Assembly (NCBI GenBank): GCA_001586965.3
Contig: LUCW03000796.1
Location: 37,501 to 67,007 of the forward strand
DNA length: 29,507 nucleotides
From: Sphaeroforma sirkka
Lineage: Eukaryota > Opisthokonta > Ichthyosporea > Ichthyophonida
Reading direction: 5' to 3'
Of the stretch, positions 10,645-29,507 are shown in pieces. Every line of letters begins with the position of its first letter. Within the stretch, counting starts at the first letter, position 1. The notes below the pieces were generated by a model. It ran no database searches, was not told where the DNA came from, and saw nothing but the letters and a program-made list of their open reading frames with translations. Position numbers and translations under genes: made by a program.

Positions 10645-10683
10645 GTGTCGGCCGACATGCTGGCAGGTGGGTGTCGTCGTTGT
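10645..10683 (+). repeat. CpG-rich direct repeat, copy 2
   Basis: Second copy of the 9787-9824 element. It is embedded in a longer CpG-rich block (10570-10720) with several GTCGGCGATG words. A perfect 9-bp inverted repeat follows at once, CGGGTGCCT / AGGCACCCG (10684-10692 and 10705-10713, loop of 12). Confidence 0.85.
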
Positions 10684-10713
10684 CGGGTGCCTGGCCAGCA
10701 AATTAGGCACCCG

Positions 10714-11388
10714 CCCATAGCCTCCCATAGGAGCTGTGAACATCAAAAATTGTCTTTAGGAGACCGGATATTTTTACTATAAATAGCTAAGGTACTTTAT
10801 TATTCGTATTGACGAGTAATTAATGTATGCTTAAACCCATCCCGATCGGACTATTGGTTTCCATTTTGTACCAGAACTGGGTCAATTCTACCCAGACTCC
10901 CAGACGTAAGCGATATATTTACATGTTTTTTGTCTCCAGAAGGCGAAATCATATATGAAGGCTATGGCCAAATGTGAAAGCAAATATTTTTTTTCAACAC
11001 AAACAGTAACTATCAACATAAAATACAAAACAATCAGCTAAAGCCTAAAATATCACAGCAGAGCTCAATACAAGCGCGCTCTTGCTTGTACTACCACAGT
11101 TCGACTGAAAAGCTTGTTGGCTACGAGATAATGGTATGCGCAACAACCACCCTCATACATAAAAATCACGGAAATTATCTTACCTATGAGTTTACATAAA
11201 CCTTACCTTGACCAAAGACCAAAACGGTGTTCGGGATGTGGCACAAAATTTGTGTATAACTCACTTTTTAGCTTCATCATATTCTCTGTGGATGACAGAA
11301 AATTGATTTAATTCAGCAAGGCAGCGCGTACTACAGTCTGAAAGCAAGGCGCCGCGCGCTATAGTTAAGACTTTTTTGCGCTTCATTA

Positions 11389-11390
<2 letters not shown>
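10714..11390. other. Intergenic spacer; nothing recognised
   Basis: AT-rich, no coding signal. One GAAGGCTATGGCC motif is at about 10958-10968. Confidence 0.5.
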
Positions 11391-11426
<36 letters not shown>

Positions 11427-11790
11427 AACATATATATATATATATATAAGTGGATATGTATATGTATATGTATTTATCTGCATATGTTTATATGCGTCTA
11501 TATGTGAATTAGCATATATATATATATATTATTGTACATATTATCATATTTATTACTATATATATTATTATATATATATTATTATATATATATTATTATA
11601 TATTTTTTATTATACATATATATACATATACATATATATATATATATATTATTATATATATATTATTATATATTATTATATATATTTATATATATATATC
11701 TAAATCTAAATCTGAATCTATATCTATGGATACATATGTACACATTAAACTATATATACATATATATATATATATATAATCCAAATCGAC
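11391..11790. repeat. TA-rich microsatellite cluster
   Basis: Blocks of (TA)n interrupted by TATATTAT, CATATGTA and ATCTAAATCTGAATC-type words. Frames translating as Ile/Tyr repeats here are microsatellite artefacts. Confidence 0.9.
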
Positions 11791-13080
11791 TGTGTGCTAC
11801 CGCAAATGAGCGCTCAGTATGGAATGTAAGGAGGCTGGTTCCCGAGCATAGCGTAGTTTTTGTTCAGCACACATGAGAAACAAGGACTAAAATTTGCGAA
11901 ATCAGTCCAATATCAGTGTACAGACCTCGACGATGATTGGCCATATAGCTACCAGAATCCTTGAATGGCGGTGAAACTTGAACAAATTAGAAAATCAAAG
12001 ATAGCAACATGTTATCAGAAGTGTAATTTATACGTTGCGATGTTACTCTTCTCATATTTATAGATATATGTGGGTAGAAGGATTACACAATATCAGACAA
12101 AGATCATCCTGCAAATAGTAAAAGCAGATGAAGAATTCATTTGGTGAACGGGAACTTCTTTAGGCCACGGGACTTCGTCGTGATATTTGAATATGTAAAT
12201 ATATAAAATATGGCTGAATGATCTCTATTTACATAGCAGAGCGTCCGAAGGAATACTTTGAAACATAATAGTGAGATGGAGAGAGGCAGCCAAGGGTAAA
12301 TAGAAATCAGGATTCCAGAGGGCTATGCCATACCCTTCTGAAAAAGAACAAGAAGGCTATGGCTATATTGTTTAATTTTTGGAAGGCTATGGCTATTTGC
12401 TTTGAAAAAATCAGTCTGAGATGCAAAAGACCTGACATTTGAAAACACGGCAACACTGCATGGCAGTGATGGCACTATGACTCGGGAGGTTTCTAAAAAA
12501 AATTAAAAAGGCTGTATGTACATTATAAATATGTAAATACAAATGTACATAAATACTAGAGAAATCTTGAGACCACGATAAATAGAGCTACCTCCACACG
12601 CCACCACAATTAGTTCAACGTACACTTCCCACCTGTAAATATTTATATAGGACAGGTATTTTGTTTTGTATTCTTTATAAAAATAACACAAAAATGATTG
12701 CCACAGAATTGCTCTTGGCGCCAAAACACCTCAAGAGTCGACGGGCCAATACTGATCAGTATCTGATCACTCCCGATAACAAAAAGCCTCGGATCTGTTG
12801 TATTTAGTTATGTTCAATAGAGGGCTGATTTATTTTATTTTTTATTTTCCCAACAGGAAAGGGAGTTCATGTGCCACTTCGTGAAATGTAAATTTTGAAC
12901 GATTTTGAAGGGCGACCGGGAAAAAACTCAATAGTTTAAAATACTGAATAGGAGCGAATAAGTATATCGTTACTTGGCAATACTTATCAATGGAATGTCA
13001 ATCCAATTACATTTTGAAGCAACGGTACAAATTAACTATTATGACTAATATGAGAATAGTTTTTCGATTTCGCATATCTC
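11791..13080. other. Intergenic spacer upstream of the glycosyltransferase gene
   Basis: No gene seen. A cluster of the dispersed GGCTATG motif lies at 12319-12395: AGAGGGCTATGCC, AAGAAGGCTATGGCTAT and GGAAGGCTATGGCTAT. An ACTATGACTC word at 12474-12483 also occurs near 1274. Confidence 0.5.
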
Positions 13081-13088
13081 TATAAAAG
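13081..13088 (+). promoter_or_regulatory. TATA box of the glycosyltransferase gene
   Basis: TATAAAAG lies 88 bp upstream of the chosen ATG (13169). Transcription would start about 30 bp further on, giving a 5' leader of roughly 60 bases. Confidence 0.6.
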
Positions 13089-13168
13089 CAAAGCTAGCAT
13101 GAAATCCAGAGGCAGAATTGGCATCCCTGCTGACATTGTCGAAACACACCCACATTCACACCGAGATA

Positions 13169-15814
13169 ATGGGAGCCAAGACGCAGACGAAAAGGTCCGC
13201 CTCAGAGGCAGCCTACCTACTACTGCTAATAATGGTGGTTGTGGGATGTGTGAACTTTAGTAGCTCAGCATGGAGTGAGTCTCCGGTGATGTCTAAGGGA
13301 AATATGTATGCAAGGACGGAAGATGCAACGGCACCTGAATACAACATCGTTGATACACACGAGCTGTACGAGAACTTTTCATCAACTTGGGATACTGAAC
13401 TGGGATACTCTATCGCACCTAATAACGAGTACGGACTTGGCCAATATGAGCTAATCACGGACACACCTCCTTGTAGGCGGTTGTTTGTAATATGGACTAC
13501 CGATGAAACAACGTGGCAACCCTTTAACTCAGTCTCACTAGAGAGTATATTTCGTTACGATCCCTGTGCTCAAATCTTCGTGTACGCGAACAACCTGCCC
13601 CTGGAATTCTTTAAAAGCTACACCGATGCAGGATATTATATAATTGTAGAGCGATATGATTTGAACATTCTCACCAAAGGCCTACCAGGAGAAAAATGGG
13701 TGACACGAGCAGCAGATGTCAGCAATAGATCACCCTTCCATGCAGTGCACGAGAGCGATTTCCTTCGTACTTTTATGCTCTACCATAACGGAGGCTCGTA
13801 TGTAGATCTGGACCACTTTATGCTGCCTATGTCGCGCCATCTGGCTCACTTTAAGAATGTTATTGGTGCGGAAGCGTGTGCCGATGACAATCCAGATTGT
13901 TTCGTAGTGCATTATCTGCCAGGCCTAAAGACTATTGGAGATGCTCGACAATTCCCCGTCAAGACGCGATTCTGCGCTGCAAATGGAGTACTGTTGAATT
14001 GGGACAGGCATCACATCATCATGGAGAAAGCTTTGGAGCACTTCGACGAGAACTACGATCCTCAGTGCTGGGGTTGTGCTGGTCCTAGACTGATGGGTCT
14101 ACTGATTCCTAAATACTCGCAAACACTGACATTGGTTGCTGAGAAGCTATTATATCCAGTTCATTACTCGGAAGCCAAAGAGTTCATGCATAGAGCTAAT
14201 GACGTTCGATGTGATTCCATTATGCGCACGGCCATGGGCTACCACATGTACGGCAAAATGGTGGCCCAAGAAGGTGTCCGGCCTGGATCCCTCACTGATT
14301 GTATTATGTCCTCGGTGCGCCTTCGCTCAGATGACAGAGCGATGTTCGATGTCACTCGAACGCCGGTTGGTGGGGTATTGAAACACGCATACAAAGCGGA
14401 CCGGATGATGCATTCTCAGACGTGCGAGACCTCAGTCGACGATCCTCTGCGCAACGTAGCTGTGGTGCTTTTGGCTTACAAACGCGCAGATTTCATTGGC
14501 CAGATCTTACAGAGTGTTTCTGCCAGCAGGCACCTCAAAGAAGTCGTAATCTGGAATAACAACGCAGAGTCGCATATTGATCCAGATGCCCTTGTGGCAA
14601 CGTATAAGAGTGTAACTCGGAACGCCGAGTTCACTCCGTGCATACACGTGTACAATGCGAACAGCGATGGGAATCTGCTGTTCCTTGGCAGATACGCCGC
14701 GTGTCTGGCTTCTTCCGCATCGATCTGTTACTTTCAAGATGACGATTGGATAGTTGGTGACAGTGAACAGTTATTCCACCTTGCTCAAAAAGACCCGCAT
14801 AAGATACACAGTACTACCAATGGATGCGTCGTCCGTATAGCTAATACGTGGAAGTTTGGTGTACCATCGTTAGGTATGGACTCTCAGTTCTCGTGGGTGG
14901 GCACTGGTGCAGTTGCTAGCAAGCAGTTGGTTCAGCGTTTTTTCCTTCAAATGCTTGGGTCAGGCATAAGCGCGACCGATAGGACTATGGCCGACTTTTT
15001 CTTCACAGCGTGGACTAATACGCCCCAAGATGTGATGGAAGGTGAGATTACCGAGCTGACGCGTGAGAACGCGTTTTCTGGAGCCGAAGGCACACAAGAC
15101 TGGGCCAAGGGCACCGAGCGAAATGTGCATTATATAGAGTATAGCGTTAGAGTTCTTCACGAGGTACTTTCGAGCCCAAAGTATGCCGAAATCAGGCACA
15201 TGTTTATGCCTTTTGTCCCGTCTGCTGCAGCGATAGATCCGTTTGCGGTTAATACTGTGAGTGTACAGAGCCAAGCCAGTACAGCGCTAAGGCCTGGTTG
15301 CACAGTAACTAAACCAACATACAGAGCGATAGTTCGAACTGATGCGAGTCAGTATGGTGACATTAACAGACCACAGTACGATCCCCTGATGCCGTCTCTG
15401 GATGCTCATGTCCTCAAAAGCACATTGAGTGATGCTGTACAGAACAACATGCGCAATCTCGTGGATGGCAATCTGGAGACATACTTTGTGCCCCTACTAA
15501 GAAACCCATGTCACAACATCAGCATGGAGTTAGTTCAGCCTATCGTGATGAAGGGAGTCTCTCTGACGTTGAATTCGGGTCCGCAGAATGTCAATATGTA
15601 CGCGGGAATGAGTCGAGATTCACTTCGTCTAGTTGGTCAACATAACTTAAATGCCAGTCTGGAACGAAGCGTACTGACTGCGGCTAACGATGATGTCGTT
15701 CAGGGACAAACAGGGTATGGAGAAGTTGGGGTGGTGGTTATGGAATTGTGTGCAAGAGCGAAGGAATCCGCAATGAACAAAGAAATCAGACTCTACGAGT
15801 TAGTACTGTCATAG
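13169..15814 (+). CDS. Two-domain glycosyltransferase, A4GALT/GT32-like plus second GT-A domain and F5/8C-like tail
   Basis: An 881-residue single-exon frame. I start at the first in-frame ATG (13169); the frame is open further 5' but only from a TTG. Residues 15-33 are a hydrophobic signal anchor after a short basic N-terminus, giving type II Golgi topology. Residues 100-330 resemble A4GALT/GT32 sugar transferases: SDFLRTFMLYHNGGSYVDLD with the DxD metal site at Asp213/Asp215, then ANGVLLNW (271-278) and the CWGCAGPRLM block (300-309). Residues 428-670 look like a second GT-A domain of GT64/GT2 type: VVLLAYKRADF, EVVIWNNN, YFQDDDW (Asp524-526) and WVGTGAVASK. Residues 745-881 resemble an F5/8C (discoidin-like) sugar-binding fold (LVDGNLETYF). 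N-glycosylation sequons (NFS, NRS, NAS) fit luminal placement. The donor and acceptor sugars cannot be read from sequence. Both metal motifs are intact, so two active sites are possible. Confidence 0.85.
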   Translation: MGAKTQTKRSASEAAYLLLLIMVVVGCVNFSSSAWSESPVMSKGNMYARTEDATAPEYNIVDTHELYENFSSTWDTELGYSIAPNNEYGLGQYELITDTPPCRRLFVIWTTDETTWQPFNSVSLESIFRYDPCAQIFVYANNLPLEFFKSYTDAGYYIIVERYDLNILTKGLPGEKWVTRAADVSNRSPFHAVHESDFLRTFMLYHNGGSYVDLDHFMLPMSRHLAHFKNVIGAEACADDNPDCFVVHYLPGLKTIGDARQFPVKTRFCAANGVLLNWDRHHIIMEKALEHFDENYDPQCWGCAGPRLMGLLIPKYSQTLTLVAEKLLYPVHYSEAKEFMHRANDVRCDSIMRTAMGYHMYGKMVAQEGVRPGSLTDCIMSSVRLRSDDRAMFDVTRTPVGGVLKHAYKADRMMHSQTCETSVDDPLRNVAVVLLAYKRADFIGQILQSVSASRHLKEVVIWNNNAESHIDPDALVATYKSVTRNAEFTPCIHVYNANSDGNLLFLGRYAACLASSASICYFQDDDWIVGDSEQLFHLAQKDPHKIHSTTNGCVVRIANTWKFGVPSLGMDSQFSWVGTGAVASKQLVQRFFLQMLGSGISATDRTMADFFFTAWTNTPQDVMEGEITELTRENAFSGAEGTQDWAKGTERNVHYIEYSVRVLHEVLSSPKYAEIRHMFMPFVPSAAAIDPFAVNTVSVQSQASTALRPGCTVTKPTYRAIVRTDASQYGDINRPQYDPLMPSLDAHVLKSTLSDAVQNNMRNLVDGNLETYFVPLLRNPCHNISMELVQPIVMKGVSLTLNSGPQNVNMYAGMSRDSLRLVGQHNLNASLERSVLTAANDDVVQGQTGYGEVGVVVMELCARAKESAMNKEIRLYELVLS

Positions 15815-15851
15815 TGACCCCATACGATGCGCTATAAAACTATAATACACA

Positions 15852-15857
15852 AATAAA
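15852..15857 (+). terminator. Polyadenylation signal AATAAA of the glycosyltransferase gene
   Basis: AATAAA starts 38 bases after the stop codon, a normal distance for a short 3' untranslated region. Confidence 0.65.
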
Positions 15858-16038
15858 ATAATTGCCCTCACTCTCACCTGACTTATTTACTTTTTCAAAA
15901 CCACAAACATGAACAACACTGTAGTGGAATCTATGGTCGTTGGTGAGGGTTCATGCTTCATATATACCTTTCTTTGCCAGCATTCCCATAAATTGCCACT
16001 CACTCGAGATCGATACCATTGTAAGTTTATGTATGTGG

Positions 16039-16066
16039 TTTATTTTTATATCTATATTTGTTTATT
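16039..16066 (-). terminator. Polyadenylation signals of the CCCH-Nudix gene
   Basis: Two AATAAA hexamers on the minus strand (TTTATT at 16061-16066 and 16039-16044) lie 32 and 54 bases after the TAG at 16100-16098. This supports exon 14 as the true 3' end. The signals of the two convergent genes are about 180 bp apart. Confidence 0.6.
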
Positions 16067-16097
16067 CATCTACACAATTGAGCCCAACCCTCATAAA

Positions 16098-27208
<11,111 letters not shown>

Positions 27209-27217
27209 CCGTATCAT

Positions 27218-27658
27218 GAATACAACGACAAAAATATTGATTATATGCGTTGATACATATAAAAATGTACTGGCGCAGGCATAAGGGAACTATTGCAATG
27301 TATTGCTGCAAGTCAGCTGTTCACGCAGACAAACTTCGTGTCACAGGGCATGAATATGTACATAATAAGCATTGACGCAACAGGTTGGATGTTTTTGTAT
27401 ATGTTGTCAAGCTAACGTATGAACAATTGTTTTTTATATACAACAACATGCGCAGAGTAATGGATGTTCCATACGATGCTATGGCATTTGTAGGGAAAAG
27501 GATGTTAGATTCGAGGCGCACATGAATAATCCGTCAGAGAACGCATGTCAACTTCGTACATAAATAATAAGGTTGTATGTAGGACCAAAAGGAATTCCAT
27601 ATATCGCAATACCAACAATATTCGCTACATTGTGCGCTCGTATATCAAACCACATAAA

Positions 27659-27659
<1 letters not shown>
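27218..27659. other. Upstream region of the CCCH-Nudix gene; no gene seen
   Basis: The minus strand stays open just upstream of the ATG at 27217, so an earlier start or a 5' exon cannot be excluded. No convincing TATA box or exon is visible. Confidence 0.4.
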
Positions 27660-27689
<30 letters not shown>

Positions 27690-27712
27690 CATATTCATAT
27701 ATATAAATATAA

Positions 27713-27769
<57 letters not shown>

Positions 27770-27800
27770 GATGCATAAATACATATACATATACATACAT

Positions 27801-27863
<63 letters not shown>
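27660..27863. repeat. TA microsatellite with TG/CA and AAATAT segments
   Basis: (TA)n, ATAAATATAAAT-type units, (GT)n and (CA)n arranged in series. Ile/Tyr frames here are artefacts. Confidence 0.95.
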
Positions 27864-27866
<3 letters not shown>

Positions 27867-29507
27867 TTGAATCTGTATGTATGTACTATGCATGCAAAAA
27901 CAAATAAGTATGCAGTACAATGTATATCTTTGAGTACATTGTACTTTGTATATGAATATCTGGTTGAAAGCACAGCTATTCGAAGTCTTGTATTTGATAT
28001 ATTGTGGTTCGTGTGCATATTTACTAACGCGTGTATATGTCTAGTGTAATTATTTGGCAAGAGAATTGTATATGAGTATGCACTTTTGTGCATTGATTCA
28101 TATATATGGGCTACTGGGCAACTGAGTATATAAGATGTTACTTGACATATACTAGAGTATTTAAAAAACAATGAACATCAAAGCGGAGTGTATATACAAA
28201 CCCACAGAGTATGGATGTCATAAAACATTGCTGGACTTAAAAAGGTGTTTGATGTACAATTTGAAACAGTTGTATATAATTCACACACGTGAGCATATTT
28301 CCCATTGTCAGGTTAACGCGAACTTTTCTATCAGAAGATAGACGGAAGTAATCTAAACAGACCACAACAACAAACCTGTTATTCGAGGTTCTCGTGTGGA
28401 TGATATATTGAGCGGTATGAACTAAGCCAACAAGCATGCAATGTGTGACGAATCTTATCGCTCAGTCTTATATATGATCTAATGTGCATAATTGATAGAA
28501 AATGTTATATAGAGTATCATGATATAACAATAAACAAGCGTTGTGTATAGAACAAGCGAAGCGTATATATCGAGGCAGACATATGAATCAGACTTTCGTG
28601 TGGGAACAGTTCCTAGTAATATAATAACGGCTCTTCTGAAATCGGTTTTACATTTTACGTTTGTATCGTAGTTACTACGAACTATGCGTGTTATCCTTTT
28701 TTAGAAACGATTTTTTACATATGCTGGCAGATTACCCGTGAATTTATATTTTCTTTGACAATACACAGGATACAAGACCACTGATAGCATGTACGCCGTG
28801 CTGCCATTGTACTAGAACTGCTACCAGTGCATTAGAACATCACAACGTATTAAACACGTAATGGAAGAGAAAAGAAACTAACATAGCTTACATTTCGGCT
28901 ATTCGGCTATCCCTCAATCGGTGTTGCACGCAATAGAACGTTTGAGTATTGTTGTTATCAGAAGCTGTAGGAAGTACGCAGCGTATATACTCGAACAGGT
29001 CACGGCCGCAAAAGTAAATTTTAAATAGTACAGCCAGTTAAATCAGTATTCAGCAGCGGCTGGTCTCATTCTCCGATGTTACACAATCACTTTTTAAATT
29101 TTTAAACTGAAAAATTTAAAAATTGTTAATTACTCTACTCTGTAGAGGTTTTATCGCACCGAAAAATATGTGGATTGGCTAAATGGCTCCAGCCTTTTGG
29201 CCTGCTGGCTGCTGCCTCCGCAGTGTTTATGTACTTTACTATTAAAAATATTCCTACTTGTCGTACCACAAACGTACAGATTACGGAATATGCATCTCAT
29301 TGTTGATATCAGTCCATCACAACATAATAATTTTGGAACCAGAAGCAATCCCTATGAAAATCAATAATCTTTACCAGACAAATATAATAAGCACGGCAGA
29401 TGTTTTCGAAGATATGTACCCCTTCAATTAGAACATTGTATCAGTGTAATGATTGTTCTGCGATCATACGCGGTGTTCTGTTTACTTGGAGCGATTATGA
29501 ATCTGCT
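27864..29507. other. Right-hand spacer; no gene recognised
   Basis: AT-rich, only short chance frames, none with recognised motifs. A perfect 10-bp AT inverted repeat, AATTTTTAAA / TTTAAAAATT, lies at 29097-29106 and 29115-29124. Confidence 0.5.

Noticed and set aside
13118..13168. 17-codon upstream extension of the glycosyltransferase
   Set aside because: It would start at TTG in a eukaryotic gene; the ATG at 13169 directly precedes a good signal anchor and fits the TATA distance.

Overview
This is a nuclear eukaryotic window. It has split genes with GT-AG introns, TATA and AATAAA signals, long (TA)n, (CA)n and (GT)n microsatellites inside introns, and no operon-like packing. Asn- and Pro-rich low-complexity proteins and gene-poor, AT-rich intergenic DNA suggest a protist-like genome. 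A unicellular opisthokont such as an ichthyosporean is only a guess, because no marker gene here fixes the lineage.

Layout: (1) 1-905, minus strand: the N-terminal part of a PB1-domain protein that runs off the left edge. (2) 906-3753: its upstream region, then a nearly perfect 538/535-bp tandem duplication (1558-2630), then featureless DNA. (3) 3754-5505 (coding signal to about 5619), minus strand: a disordered, proline-rich protein of unknown function whose 5' part changes reading frame at a six-base homopolymer. (4) 5620-13080: a 7.5-kb repeat-rich spacer with two minisatellites, GC-rich blocks sharing a GTCGGCCGAC-centred direct repeat, a dispersed GGCTATG motif and TA tracts. (5) 13169-15814, plus strand: a single-exon 881-residue protein that looks like a type II Golgi enzyme. 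It has an A4GALT/GT32-like domain with a DxD motif, a second GT-A-type domain with a DDD motif, and a C-terminal F5/8C-like domain. (6) 16098-27208, minus strand: a gene I assembled from 14 phase-compatible exons, converging on the glycosyltransferase gene. (7) 27218-29507: no gene recognised.

The most unusual item is the 14-exon gene. Joined exons give an open frame of 893 codons plus stop, with a disordered Ser/Asn-rich N-terminus, two makorin-type CCCH zinc fingers without a RING, a Nudix hydrolase domain split over several exons, and a basic Ser/Arg/Asn-rich tail. The Nudix part has no start codon of its own, and its splice phase matches the zinc-finger part exactly, so I read it as one RNA-binding Nudix protein. 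I do not recall this architecture as a described family. Transcript data would settle it.

The window gives no evidence that its genes act in a common pathway. The glycosyltransferase would act in the Golgi; the CCCH-Nudix and PB1 proteins would be cytosolic or nuclear.
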